Source: Pseudalkalibacillus sp052246725 (GTDB taxonomy: Bacteria; Bacillota; Bacilli; Bacillales; Fictibacillaceae). Taken from it: a stretch of DNA of 64,000 nucleotides. The stretch lies in assembly GCA_052246725.1 (NCBI GenBank), contig JBQQCL010000019.1. The stretch is one strand, 5' to 3'. Numbering within the stretch: the first letter of the stretch is position 1; each line of letters starts with the position of its first letter. Both the position numbers and the translations under genes were made by a program. The notes under the pieces were generated by a model. It worked only from the letters and a program-made list of their open reading frames with translations, was not told the origin of the DNA and searched no databases. Of the stretch, positions 50,512-60,368 are shown in pieces.

Positions 50512-51411
50512 GTGAGTTTACATATTGAAAACGTGACGAAAAATTTTGGTGGCTTCACTGCTGTTGATAATGTCTCATTCCATATACCTGAACATCAAAT
50601 ATTCGGCCTATTAGGGGCGAATGGTGCAGGGAAAACGACAACATTCAGAATGGTGATCGGATTATTGACACCGACAGCCGGGGACATCAGATGGAATGAT
50701 CAACCATTGTCCCAAAAGGATTCGCATCTGATCGGCTATCTGCCGGAAGAACGCGGACTTTATCCAAGTCTGAAAGTTTCCGATCAATTACTCTATTTGG
50801 GCCGTCTGAAAGGGATGAAGAAATCAGAGATTGTGCCGCAAATGAAAAAGTGGCTTGAACGTTTCAAGGTGCCAGAATATGAAAATAAAAAAGTTGAAGA
50901 GCTGTCAAAGGGTAATCAACAAAAAATCCAGTTCATAGCTGCTGTGCTCCACAAGCCGAAAATCCTGATCCTCGATGAACCGTTTAGTGGACTTGATCCG
51001 GTGAATGTCGAGATGTTGAAGGAAGCTGTCCTTGAGTTGAAAAAGGAAGGGACGACGATTGTGTTTTCGAGCCATCGGATGGAGCATGTGGAGGAGCTTT
51101 GTGAACATCTATGCATCCTTCATAAAGGGAGTCCAGTCGTACATGGATCATTGAAAGAAGTGAAACGATCTTTCGGCAAAAAGAATGTGACTGTCTATGC
51201 TGATTTTGATCTAAGCTATCTTAAGGACATTCCAGGTGTTGTCCGTTATAAGCAGGTGCCTGAAGGCGTACATCTTCAAGTCGAGAATGAAGATATATCA
51301 CAAAAGATCTTCGATAGCATCAATCGTAAAGGATTTGTCCGTAAATTCGAACTTGAGGAACCATCGTTGAATGACATCTTTATCGAAAAAGTAGGTGCTT
51401 CTTATGAATAA
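50512..51411 (+). CDS. yhaQ: ABC transporter ATPase YhaQ (NatA-like)
   Basis: About 300 residues from a GTG nine bases after GAGGGGGA; an upstream ATG-like start at 50494 coincides with that site. Walker A is GANGAGKTT, the signature LSKGNQQK, and Walker B LILDEPFSGLDP. With YhaP it forms an ABC-2-type exporter related to the sodium exporter NatAB; the B. subtilis substrate is not firmly known. Its stop overlaps the yhaP start by 8 bp. Confidence 0.92.
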   Translation: MSLHIENVTKNFGGFTAVDNVSFHIPEHQIFGLLGANGAGKTTTFRMVIGLLTPTAGDIRWNDQPLSQKDSHLIGYLPEERGLYPSLKVSDQLLYLGRLKGMKKSEIVPQMKKWLERFKVPEYENKKVEELSKGNQQKIQFIAAVLHKPKILILDEPFSGLDPVNVEMLKEAVLELKKEGTTIVFSSHRMEHVEELCEHLCILHKGSPVVHGSLKEVKRSFGKKNVTVYADFDLSYLKDIPGVVRYKQVPEGVHLQVENEDISQKIFDSINRKGFVRKFELEEPSLNDIFIEKVGASYE

Positions 51412-52675
51412 GCTTTGGATCGTGATGTTACATACGTATAAAACGAGAATTCGATCGAAAGCGTTTATTTTGACAACGGTTGCTTCACTTTTGCTTATTC
51501 TAGGACTAACGAACATGCAGACAATCGTCAATACGTTCAATGGCGATGACGAAGACAAGAAGCAAGTGGCTGTACTTGATGAGTCAGGCAGCTTTTATGA
51601 GTTATTGAAGCAACAGGTTGACACTACATCTGATGACATCGAATTGACAAAAACCAATCAGAGTGAAAAAGAAGCAGAAGAAAGTGTCCTGGATGGGGAT
51701 TACAATGCACTTTTATACCTTGAAAAGAACGAAGAAGGTTTGCCAGAAGGGGTGCTAAAGACAGCAAGCGTCCCTGAGGCCGGGTGGATCAGCAATATCG
51801 AAACTAACCTTCAGCAGACGAAAGTGATGATTGCGACACAGCAGTTAGGTGTGGATCCTGCTGAATTGACCAGCTTATATGAACCTGTTTCATTTGAAAA
51901 AGCGTCCCTGGAAGAAGGGGCCAAGACCGAAGAAGAACTGAATCAAGCGCGATCAATCGTTTATGTGCTTTTATTTGTCATCTATTTTGCGGTTATTTTC
52001 TATGGAAGCATGATCGCAACAGAAGTGGCGACCGAAAAATCATCAAGGGTGATGGAAATCCTGATTTCAAGCGTTTCACCTGTCAAACAGATGTTTGGAA
52101 AGATATTCGGGATTGCGCTTTTAGGGATGACACAGTTTTTCCTGATCTTTCTTGTCGGATTCTTATCGATAAAATATGGACCTTCCAATGGAGAGGAATC
52201 AACACAGTCTCCGACGGATTTCACGTCCTTCATCCAGATCGACCAGCTTCCGATTTCTACAGTCGTCTATGCAATCATATTCTTCCTGTTAGGGTTCCTT
52301 TTATATGCGACACTCCTCGCGATGCTCGGTTCCTTAGTGAATAAGGTGGAAGAAGCCAATCAGGTGATTACACCGGTCATTCTGATTATTGTCGTCGCAT
52401 TCATGGGGGCGATGTCAGGGCTTGGGAACCCTGAAGCCGGCTTTGTTACTATCATGTCATATATCCCATTCTTCACACCGATGATCATGTTCTTAAGAGT
52501 AGGGATGCTCAATATCCCTGCATGGGAAGTTATGCTCGGCATCCTCATTCTGATCGTAACGATTGGCGTTTTCGCAGTCATAGCTGCCAAGGTCTATCGT
52601 GGTGGTGTGCTCATGTATGGCAATGCAACCAGTTTCAAAAATTTCAAGAAAGCAATACAATTGACGAAAAAATAG
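51404..52675 (+). CDS. yhaP: ABC-2 type permease YhaP (NatB-like)
   Basis: 423 residues from the ATG at 51404, overlapping yhaQ. One helix near the N-terminus (FILTTVASLLLILGL), a large outside domain of about 150 residues, then five helices from about 187 on, including FYGSMIATEVATEKSSRVME, typical of the NatB group. Works with YhaQ. A terminator with wobble pairs separates it from yhaO. Confidence 0.9.
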   Translation: MNKLWIVMLHTYKTRIRSKAFILTTVASLLLILGLTNMQTIVNTFNGDDEDKKQVAVLDESGSFYELLKQQVDTTSDDIELTKTNQSEKEAEESVLDGDYNALLYLEKNEEGLPEGVLKTASVPEAGWISNIETNLQQTKVMIATQQLGVDPAELTSLYEPVSFEKASLEEGAKTEEELNQARSIVYVLLFVIYFAVIFYGSMIATEVATEKSSRVMEILISSVSPVKQMFGKIFGIALLGMTQFFLIFLVGFLSIKYGPSNGEESTQSPTDFTSFIQIDQLPISTVVYAIIFFLLGFLLYATLLAMLGSLVNKVEEANQVITPVILIIVVAFMGAMSGLGNPEAGFVTIMSYIPFFTPMIMFLRVGMLNIPAWEVMLGILILIVTIGVFAVIAAKVYRGGVLMYGNATSFKNFKKAIQLTKK

Positions 52676-52683
52676 AAACATCC

Positions 52684-52721
52684 AAAGGCTCTATCACTTC
52701 ATCGGTGGTAGGGTCTTTTTC
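52684..52721 (+). terminator. terminator of yhaQP
   Basis: AGGCTCTATCAC and GTGGTAGGGTCTT pair with wobbles and precede a T run. Confidence 0.65.
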
Positions 52722-52797
52722 TATATCTTATAACGAACAAACGCTCGTATGGATATGGTAAAATAGCAATAAGGATCTCACTTGGAGGAAGGATGAG

Positions 52798-54033
52798 ATG
52801 ACAATGCGGAAGATCAGATTCATACATACTGCAGATTTACATATCGATACACCATTCAAGGGTTTGGGGCACCTGCCGGAGCCCATCTTCAATATCGTCA
52901 AAGATAGTACGTTCCGATCCTTTGAACAGCTAGTTAAGCTTGCCATAGAGAAACAGATCGATTTCCTCGTCATTTCAGGGGACTTGTATGACGGAGCGAA
53001 TCGGAGTTTGAAGGCACAATTGTTTTTGAAAAATCAGTTTCAAAGACTCCAGGACCAGATGATCGATATATTTGTCATACATGGAAACCATGATCATTTA
53101 GGTGGCGAGTATATCAAACTTAAATGGCCAGATAATGTCCATTTCTTCAGCAGCAGAGAACCGGAGATGCTTCCTTTTAAAAAAGAAGGGGAAGTCCTTG
53201 CGCATCTTTATGGCTATAGTTACCCAAAGCAAGCGGGGACGGAAAATATCTCATCGAAGTATCAAAAGCTGGAAGGCCCCCCATTTCATATCGCTTTACT
53301 ACATGGCTCGATCGGAGGAAATTCCGATCATCAGACTTATGCTCCTTTCATGCTGCAGGAGTTGCAGGCTCAAACATTTGATTATTGGGCGTTAGGACAC
53401 ATCCATAAAAGAGAGGAACTTTCCCATCATCCCTACGTAATCTATCCTGGTAACATTCAAGGGTTGAATCGGAAAGAGAGTGGTCCAAAAGGTTGTTATC
53501 TGGTCGATATGAACGAAGTGGATGCGTCGTTGGAATTTCTAGAAACTTCAACAGTACGATGGGAGTCTGAAAGTCTTTCAATAGGAAAAACAGATACGAT
53601 GGATGATCTGATTCATCAAGTCAACCTTGTAAAAGAGAAGTTACGCAATACGGGAGTGAATACGATTTTATCGATTGAGTTTTCGGGGGAAAGTCCAGCT
53701 CTCAAATCGCTTAACGAAAATGACACACTAGATGATTTGATGGATCATTTACATGAAGGGGAAGAAACAGAGGAACCATTTGTATGGGTGAATCGTATAG
53801 CCGTTGAGCCCGTTTACACAGAATACATCAATGAACTTGGAGAATCTCATTTCATGAAGGAAATCTTCAATGTATTCGGGCAAATGGACAAGAGCGATCC
53901 CGCCCTGGAAACTCTTTTGAAGCATAAGAAAGCGAAGAAATTTTTAGATGATGAAAGTTTGGGAGACAACGAGATTGTAGAAGAAGCCAAAAGGCTGTTG
54001 ATTGAGTCGATCGCATTGCAATCAGAAAGGTAG
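52798..54033 (+). CDS. yhaO: SbcD/Mre11-like metallophosphoesterase YhaO
   Basis: 411 residues. All calcineurin-type motifs are present: HTADLHIDTP, ISGDLYDGANRS, IHGNHDHLGG, LLHGS and LGHIHKRE. It is the nuclease-type partner of YhaN, parallel to SbcCD and Mre11-Rad50. GGAGGAAGGATGAG precedes the ATG, and an extended -10 (TGGTAAAAT) lies about 35 bp upstream. yhaN begins 8 bp after its stop. Confidence 0.92.
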   Translation: MTMRKIRFIHTADLHIDTPFKGLGHLPEPIFNIVKDSTFRSFEQLVKLAIEKQIDFLVISGDLYDGANRSLKAQLFLKNQFQRLQDQMIDIFVIHGNHDHLGGEYIKLKWPDNVHFFSSREPEMLPFKKEGEVLAHLYGYSYPKQAGTENISSKYQKLEGPPFHIALLHGSIGGNSDHQTYAPFMLQELQAQTFDYWALGHIHKREELSHHPYVIYPGNIQGLNRKESGPKGCYLVDMNEVDASLEFLETSTVRWESESLSIGKTDTMDDLIHQVNLVKEKLRNTGVNTILSIEFSGESPALKSLNENDTLDDLMDHLHEGEETEEPFVWVNRIAVEPVYTEYINELGESHFMKEIFNVFGQMDKSDPALETLLKHKKAKKFLDDESLGDNEIVEEAKRLLIESIALQSER

Positions 54034-54041
54034 GGCTGGCG

Positions 54042-57020
54042 ATGAAGATCATAGATTTACATATATACGGATTCGGGCGATTCGAGAATGAATTCATCCG
54101 ATTTGACGAGACTGAAGTCCAGGTCATATACGGGGAAAATGAATCTGGTAAATCCACTGTGATGGCCTTTATTGAATATATGCTGTTCGGGTTTCCAAAG
54201 CGCAGTGAAAAGCGGTTGAGATACGAGCCGAAGACAACCCAGGCCTATGGCGGAAAACTGCGTATTGAAACAGCTGAGCATGGCATCCTCACCATTGAAC
54301 GGAAAGGCGGTGCTTCCGGAACTGTCACTATTGTAAAAGAAGATGGAAGCAATGAAGGAGAAGATTTCCTCCAGCAGGTCTTAGGGGAAGTGAACCACCA
54401 AACCTTCCGTAATGTCTTTTCTTTCAACCTGGACGGATTGCAACAAGTGAATGAAATCAAATCAGAGCAGTTAGGAGAATATCTTTTCAATGCCGGATTG
54501 ACCGGGGCACAACAGCTCAACCAGATTTCGAAATCATTAGAAGACCAACAAAACAGACTATTCAAACCGAATGGCAAAAATCCTGTCTTGAATCAGAAGC
54601 TGAACCATCTCCATGAGCTCGAACAAAAGGTGAAGCAATGGAGCAAGAAGCTTGATGAGTATAACCGGATGAAATCCGAATTAGAGGGTAAAAGAGAAGC
54701 GTTATCAAAATCTGAAAGAGCAAAAAAAGACCTGGATCAGGAAAGGACGGACCTTAAGCATCTCCAATCGATCAACCCGCTTCTTGAACAGAAGAACACA
54801 TTCGAGAACCAGTTGAAGAGCCTTCCCGCCGCTACACCCTTTCCTGAGGATGGATTGGATCGTTTTCAAAGTCTTAAAGAACGGCAAATTGAGTTGCACA
54901 GTGATCGAAAACATGTGGAAGATTTGATACGTAAAAATAAAGAGTTGTATGATGCGCTACACCTTAACGATGATATGCTCGATCAGGCCCCCCGGATCAA
55001 TGAACTGGAAAGCAACTTCCGTTTGTACAAAGGGAGACAGGAAGACTATAGCAAACTGAAAGAGCGGATCGAGTATCTTCAGCAAGAAATCGATAATGAA
55101 ATGCAGGTAATCGGTCAAGAATGGACAGAAGAGACAATACGTTCGATTAACACGGATCTCGTAACGAAACAGCAATTGATCAGCAAATTGAAAAGGCTCG
55201 ATCAATCAGTAGAGGAGCAAAAAAGACTCGATGAGGACCTTTTGCATGCTCGAGGTGAACTTGAGGAAAATGAAGCGAAGAGGACCTCCTTAATCGAGCA
55301 GATGCTTCCAGAGGAAACGATCCAATCCTATCGTGCAAAGGTGAAAGACTTAACCAATCAATCGCCGGAATTGTTAAAAGGAAGAATTGAAACACTGAAA
55401 AGTCTCCAAAGCGCTTCAAAAGGAAATTCGATCAACCGTATCATCATTTGGGCGATGATCGGTCTCGGAATCGTGCTGACGGGCATTTGGATGATGCAAG
55501 GCGATTATATTGCTGGTCTCATCATCGGAATCAGTCTGGTAGGCACAGGAATTCTCCTGAATAAAAAAGGCGGTTTGGATAATGAGCAAGATCTTAAGCG
55601 CCAAATCACCGAACTTGAGGCCGAGCTTCGTTATCACCAAGACAGCAATGACGTTTCCGAAATCGATCATGTGAATCAACTGTTAAACGATCAACAGCAG
55701 TTGGCAGTCCAATTCGATCATCTGAAAGATCATGAACAGGCTCTTGAAAAGAGATACCAGGATGTAGCCAGTCGTTATGACCAATGGGAGATTGAGCACC
55801 ATCAGACTGTAGAGGAACTGTCCAGATGGAGGAAAATGGTGCATATACCATCAAATGTCCCGGATGAACTACTTCTAGAAATTTTTGAACGGATTGATCA
55901 CTTGAAGAAAAGATTGACGGAGCAGAGTCATTTGAAAAAGAATCTGGATCAGCTTCAAACGGAACTTTCCAAGTTTGAGAGTTCGGTTCTGGATATCTCC
56001 CGTGCCTGTCATATTGACTCCACTCACGGGATAGAGCGGAATCTCTCACAGCTATCGAGACAGTTAAAGGAGCAGATGGAAAAGCGTGAAGAAAAGAACA
56101 GCTTATCCGTCTCTATTGAACAGCTTCAGGAACAGTATGAAGGATTGTTGAAAAAGTATACGCAATATACAGATGAAATCGAAACCTTGTTTGCATTAGC
56201 TGAGGTACAAGATGAAGAAGCTTTTCGCGAAAAAGGAAAAGCGAATGAAAAGTATGAAAAATGGACAGAACAACTGCAAATGGTAGATGCTCAGCTGAAG
56301 GCTTCGACAGATTGGAAAATCATCGAACACCTGGAGAACGATCCGTCTAAATTAAGCAATCTCCAAGCTCGTTTAGAAACACTGGACGAGGAGCTTGAAA
56401 CAATCAGCAAAGATATCGACATGGTTCGTGATGATTGCTCGCAATTGCAAGCTGCGATTACACATCTAGAGGAAGATGGCACATATTCGAATCAACTTCA
56501 TTCCTATCATCTGGCCAAGAGTGAATTCATTGAAGAAGCTAAGAAATGGGCTGTTTACAGGACAGCACAATATGTGCTGGATCGGGCGAAGCAAAACTAT
56601 CAATCTGAAAGACAACCGCGTGTTATCAAGCGGGCGGCAGGTTATTTTACAGCACTGACAGAAGGGGAATACAACCGGATCATCGCCCCGAAAGGAGAAG
56701 AAAGTTTCTTTATCGAACGTAAAGATAGAGTGGTTTTTAAGCCAGAAGAGTTGAGCAGAGCTACTATGGAACAACTTTATTTATCTTTAAGGTTTGCACT
56801 GGCAGAAGAATATGAAAATCAAGGAGATTTCCCTTTGATCATGGATGATATTCTTGTAAACTTCGATGAAAAACGTCATAATCTTGCATTTGAGCTCATC
56901 CGATCCATTGCAGAAGAACGACAGGTGCTCTATTTTACGTGTCACGGAAATGCAGCTGCCTATTTGACTGAGAAGCCATTACAGTTACCAGATAGAGCAT
57001 CACTTGAAGTCCAAACCTAA
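54042..57020 (+). CDS. yhaN: Rad50/SbcC-like coiled-coil ATPase YhaN with a mid-protein membrane hairpin
   Basis: 992 residues. Walker A is GENESGKST (31-39), and the C-terminal lobe has the signature-like LSRATMEQLYLSLR and Walker B FPLIMDDILVNFD. Between them are two long coiled coils, broken near residues 463-510 by two hydrophobic segments (IIIWAMIGLGIVLTGIWMM and YIAGLIIGISLVGTGILL) where Rad50 has its zinc hook. The protein is thus probably membrane-attached through its apex. B. subtilis YhaN shares this plan as I recall it. Role unknown, presumed DNA end or structure processing with YhaO. Confidence 0.92.
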   Translation: MKIIDLHIYGFGRFENEFIRFDETEVQVIYGENESGKSTVMAFIEYMLFGFPKRSEKRLRYEPKTTQAYGGKLRIETAEHGILTIERKGGASGTVTIVKEDGSNEGEDFLQQVLGEVNHQTFRNVFSFNLDGLQQVNEIKSEQLGEYLFNAGLTGAQQLNQISKSLEDQQNRLFKPNGKNPVLNQKLNHLHELEQKVKQWSKKLDEYNRMKSELEGKREALSKSERAKKDLDQERTDLKHLQSINPLLEQKNTFENQLKSLPAATPFPEDGLDRFQSLKERQIELHSDRKHVEDLIRKNKELYDALHLNDDMLDQAPRINELESNFRLYKGRQEDYSKLKERIEYLQQEIDNEMQVIGQEWTEETIRSINTDLVTKQQLISKLKRLDQSVEEQKRLDEDLLHARGELEENEAKRTSLIEQMLPEETIQSYRAKVKDLTNQSPELLKGRIETLKSLQSASKGNSINRIIIWAMIGLGIVLTGIWMMQGDYIAGLIIGISLVGTGILLNKKGGLDNEQDLKRQITELEAELRYHQDSNDVSEIDHVNQLLNDQQQLAVQFDHLKDHEQALEKRYQDVASRYDQWEIEHHQTVEELSRWRKMVHIPSNVPDELLLEIFERIDHLKKRLTEQSHLKKNLDQLQTELSKFESSVLDISRACHIDSTHGIERNLSQLSRQLKEQMEKREEKNSLSVSIEQLQEQYEGLLKKYTQYTDEIETLFALAEVQDEEAFREKGKANEKYEKWTEQLQMVDAQLKASTDWKIIEHLENDPSKLSNLQARLETLDEELETISKDIDMVRDDCSQLQAAITHLEEDGTYSNQLHSYHLAKSEFIEEAKKWAVYRTAQYVLDRAKQNYQSERQPRVIKRAAGYFTALTEGEYNRIIAPKGEESFFIERKDRVVFKPEELSRATMEQLYLSLRFALAEEYENQGDFPLIMDDILVNFDEKRHNLAFELIRSIAEERQVLYFTCHGNAAAYLTEKPLQLPDRASLEVQT

Positions 57021-57045
57021 TCGTTTTCCCAGGAGTTGAGAAAAT

Positions 57046-57717
57046 ATGGAAGGCTACATGATTTATCTAGTAGAAGATGAACAGGATTTATCAGCTGTAC
57101 TGAAAGCGTATATGGAAAAAGAGGGATGGAAGGTAAAGGTCTTTCATGACGGGACGAGTGCTTTGGAATACATTGAGAAGCCTCCGCACCTATGGGTTTT
57201 GGATATCATGCTTCCCGGTGTGGATGGGTATGAGCTTTTGAAACAAATAAAGGAACGTACGGATGTTCCGGTCATCTTCACATCTGCTAGAGACCAGGAT
57301 CTCGATCGAGTGCTTGGTCTTGAATTGGGAAGCGACGATTATATTACAAAGCCGTTCTTACCGAAAGAGCTGATCATCCGGGCTAAAAAGCTCATGCAGC
57401 GAATTTATGAAGGTCCAGGAGGAAAGTATCAAAATAGGTGGGTCAATGAATATTGCATTCATCCGCTTGATCGTAAAATCACTTATCGAACTGAAGAGGT
57501 GGACCTGACTACGAAAGAATTCGAGGTCGTCCTCTATCTGACGGAACATCTAAATGAAACAAAATCGCGGCTGGATATCCTTGAAGGTGTATGGGGGAAG
57601 GATTACGTCGGGTCGGAGCGTGCTGTGGATGATGTAGTCCGACGTATCCGCAAGAAGATGCCACGCCTAAATCTTGAAACACTATACGGCGGTGGTTATA
57701 GGATTGAGACATCGTGA
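57046..57717 (+). CDS. cssR: secretion-stress response regulator CssR
   Basis: 223 residues; the ATG follows AGGAG by ten bases. Receiver domain with phosphoacceptor Asp53 in LWVLDIMLPGVDGY, then VIFTSARDQDLDRVLGLELG and KPFLPKELIIR, and an OmpR-type winged helix (LTTKEFEVVLYL, ERAVDDVVRRIRKKMP). These stretches match my memory of B. subtilis CssR closely. CssR activates htrA and htrB when misfolded secreted proteins accumulate. It overlaps cssS by 4 bp and follows yhaN by 25 bp. Confidence 0.88.
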   Translation: MEGYMIYLVEDEQDLSAVLKAYMEKEGWKVKVFHDGTSALEYIEKPPHLWVLDIMLPGVDGYELLKQIKERTDVPVIFTSARDQDLDRVLGLELGSDDYITKPFLPKELIIRAKKLMQRIYEGPGGKYQNRWVNEYCIHPLDRKITYRTEEVDLTTKEFEVVLYLTEHLNETKSRLDILEGVWGKDYVGSERAVDDVVRRIRKKMPRLNLETLYGGGYRIETS

Positions 57718-59066
57718 AAAAGCTTAGCATAGCACAGCGAATCTGGCTTTCCTTTTTCCTGTTGGTTTTCGTCGTCGGATTATGTGTCGTCGTCATTTAT
57801 CCGTTATCCATGCGTGAGGCACTTACAGAAGAATCATACCGGATCATAAAAGAACAACAAGATCTCATTCTAGAAGGCCCGACTGGACCAGAGCAGGAAC
57901 TCCCGGATACGAACCTCAATTTCGTTGAACGTCGGGAGGCAGCAAGGTCAGTTGGTCACCTTCTCCTTGGCAATCAATCCTTTGTTATCAAAGGGGATTC
58001 CGTTCCTGAAACGGTATTGCGGCATATTTGGGAAAAAGCGATATTGCTTGAAGAGGATGAAGGTGATTTTCAGCTTTCCTACAGGGATGCGACACTCTTT
58101 TATGTCATCAGGCCGATTGAAGTGAACGGAAATGAGGCTTTCATGGTATCGTATATGTGGGATACATATCGTGATCAGCTCGTACAGCGTTTGTGGGAAA
58201 GACTGATCTGGATCTTTGTCATCGGGATTGTCATCAGTATCATTCCAGCGATTTGGCTATCCAATTATTTAAGGAAGCCATTAAAGGCTCTTGGTGCACG
58301 GTTTGAGCAGATCGGTAATCGAAACTGGCGCGAACCGTTCGAGCTGAAAGGAGACCATGATTTCCAACAGCTTTCGGAACAGTTTGAACGGATGAGACAA
58401 AACTTGATACGAAACGATCAGTCACAAAAGCGGTTCATTCAGCACGCCTCCCATGAATTAAAGACACCGATCATGACGATCCAGAGCTATGCACAATCCG
58501 TCAAGGACGGTGTTTTTCCAGAGAAAGACCTTGAAGAAATGATGGATGTGATCATTAACCAAACTGGCCGGATGGAAGAACGCGTAAAAGATATGATTTA
58601 TTTTTCAAAGCTTGATACATTGCAAGACAACGAGCCACGAAATGAAACGATCCGATTCGGTTCATTGATTCAAGAAGTCCTTGATCGATTTTTGTACCAG
58701 CGGGAAGAAATTGTGATAAACGTAAGTGGTGAAGATATCGATTTCAAAGGCGATCGAAGCCAATGGGAAGTCGTTTTCGAAAATATCATCCAGAATGCTT
58801 TACGTTATGCGGAATCTTATATCGATATCTCCTGTGAAAGGGAAAATGGTCAAACGGCAATGAGGGTGCACAATGATGGTGAGACTATCCCTGAAGAAAA
58901 GTTGGACCGCCTTTTTGAACCTTTCGAAAAAAGCCATAAAGGACAATTCGGGCTCGGTCTGGCTATTGTCAAACGTATCGTTGAACTTCATAATGGAACT
59001 GTAGAGGTCCAAAATGAAGAAAATGGTGTTTCAATTGTAATTATCATAGAGCGGACCGAGAGTTAA
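57714..59066 (+). CDS. cssS: secretion-stress sensor histidine kinase CssS
   Basis: 450 residues (B. subtilis CssS has about 451) from a GTG overlapping the cssR stop. Two membrane helices (about 11-31 and 163-183) bracket an outside sensor domain of about 130 residues; then HAMP (from YLRKPLKALG), the phosphorylated His247 in ASHELKTPIM, and ATPase motifs IIQNALRYAE and GQFGLGLAIVKRI. QSVKDGVFPEKDLE matches CssS well. Senses folding stress at the membrane-wall interface. Confidence 0.88.
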   Translation: MKKLSIAQRIWLSFFLLVFVVGLCVVVIYPLSMREALTEESYRIIKEQQDLILEGPTGPEQELPDTNLNFVERREAARSVGHLLLGNQSFVIKGDSVPETVLRHIWEKAILLEEDEGDFQLSYRDATLFYVIRPIEVNGNEAFMVSYMWDTYRDQLVQRLWERLIWIFVIGIVISIIPAIWLSNYLRKPLKALGARFEQIGNRNWREPFELKGDHDFQQLSEQFERMRQNLIRNDQSQKRFIQHASHELKTPIMTIQSYAQSVKDGVFPEKDLEEMMDVIINQTGRMEERVKDMIYFSKLDTLQDNEPRNETIRFGSLIQEVLDRFLYQREEIVINVSGEDIDFKGDRSQWEVVFENIIQNALRYAESYIDISCERENGQTAMRVHNDGETIPEEKLDRLFEPFEKSHKGQFGLGLAIVKRIVELHNGTVEVQNEENGVSIVIIIERTES

Positions 59067-59253
59067 TAATAGGATGCTTTATGGAAGAGGTAAAGAAAAG
59101 TTACAAAGCGCTGGTTCTCCCATTCATCATGGTTGGTATTGGTCACTTTACCCCGATTCGCATTCAACTATGTAACGTTACGCTACTGGCCACCCAGTGC
59201 TTGCAGGATTTTATCAATATACATATTCCGTATTCGCCATGAAAGTATGGACG
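59067..59253. other. gene-poor stretch after cssS with a possible decayed small membrane ORF
   Basis: ATG at 59081 opens MEEVKKSYKALVLPFIMVGI followed by GHFTPIRIQL, a plausible helix, but the frame soon loses protein character and stops after about 54 codons. No good ribosome binding site. Possibly a degraded gene. Nothing else is seen before the hairpin at 59254. Confidence 0.3.
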
Positions 59254-59337
59254 GGGCTGTCCTAAAAGTAAAGTATCAGACACCATTCTTATTATGTTGT
59301 TAAGTTCGGAAAGACTCAGACGCTTTTTGGACAGCCC
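59254..59337 (+). terminator. long hairpin terminator of the yhaON-cssRS region
   Basis: GGGCTGTCC and GGACAGCCC are perfect outer arms 66 bp apart; AAAAG/CTTTTT and an inner part follow. It contains TATGTTGTTAAGTTCGGA, shared with the msmX hairpin at 35923-35992. Confidence 0.65.
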
Positions 59338-59369
59338 ATACCCAGCTGAAAAAAGAGGAGGTAAGAGGG

Positions 59370-60338
59370 ATGAAAAGAGGAATCCAACAATACCAGGTAG
59401 GAGATATTTTTGAAGATTATTTGCTGATCAAATCTGCAGCTAAAGGGACAACAAGTACTGGAAAACCATTTCTGACCCTTATTTTGCAGGATCATACAGG
59501 GGATATTGAGGCAAAGCTGTGGGATTCGAGTCCTGGAGACGAGCAGCAATTTGTACCCGAATCCATCGTAAAAGTGATGGGGGATATCACCAGCTATCGC
59601 GGTAAAGCACAGCTTAAAGTGAAGCAGATCAGATTGACTACGACTCAGGATGGAGTTAGCGTCCATGACTTTGTTGAGACAGCACCGCTTCCACAGGATG
59701 AAATGACCGAAGTGATCACACAAGCTATTTTTGAAATGAAAAATCCGAACATCCAGCGGATCACCCGCCACCTTGTGAAGAAACATCAGAAGGCGTTTCT
59801 CGAGTTCCCAGCTGCAACGAAGAACCACCATGAATTCGTTTCAGGACTAGCCTTTCATGTGGTGTCGATGCTCAAGCTTGCCAAATCAATCGCTCAGCTG
59901 TATCCATCGTTAGACACGGACTTGTTATATGCAGGTGTCATCCTGCATGACCTTGGCAAAACAAAGGAGTTATCTGGACCGGTTGCACCGAGTTATACCC
60001 TTGAAGGCAATCTGTTAGGACATATTACGATGATGGTTGAAGAAATTGGTGAAGCCGCACGCGAACTAGAAATAGATGGAGAAGAAGTATTGATTCTCCA
60101 GCATATGGTATTAAGTCACCATTCGAAAGCAGAGTGGGGGAGTCCTAAGCCTCCATTGGTACGAGAAGCTGAAGTTCTCCATTATATCGATAATATCGAT
60201 GCGAAAATGAATATGATGGACCGTGCTTTAAGCAAAGTGAACCCAGGTGAGTTCACTGAACGTGTTTTTGCGCTTGATAACCGTTCATTCTATAAACCTT
60301 TGACAGAGCAAAAAAAGTCTGTCCCCACCAATCTTTAA
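59370..60338 (+). CDS. yhaM: 3'-5' exoribonuclease YhaM
   Basis: 322 residues. An N-terminal OB-fold nucleic-acid-binding domain (about 10-95: LLIKSAAKGTT, LQDHTGDIEAKLWD) is followed by an HD domain with ILHDLGKTKEL and later MVLSHHSKAEWGSP. YhaM degrades RNA from the 3' end in Bacillus and acts in replication restart by some reports. AGAGGAGGTAAGAGGG precedes the ATG. In B. subtilis yhaM directly follows yhaN; here cssRS stands between them. Confidence 0.94.
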   Translation: MKRGIQQYQVGDIFEDYLLIKSAAKGTTSTGKPFLTLILQDHTGDIEAKLWDSSPGDEQQFVPESIVKVMGDITSYRGKAQLKVKQIRLTTTQDGVSVHDFVETAPLPQDEMTEVITQAIFEMKNPNIQRITRHLVKKHQKAFLEFPAATKNHHEFVSGLAFHVVSMLKLAKSIAQLYPSLDTDLLYAGVILHDLGKTKELSGPVAPSYTLEGNLLGHITMMVEEIGEAARELEIDGEEVLILQHMVLSHHSKAEWGSPKPPLVREAEVLHYIDNIDAKMNMMDRALSKVNPGEFTERVFALDNRSFYKPLTEQKKSVPTNL

Positions 60339-60368
60339 ATAGGCATAAACAACCGTTTTCCTACATAT

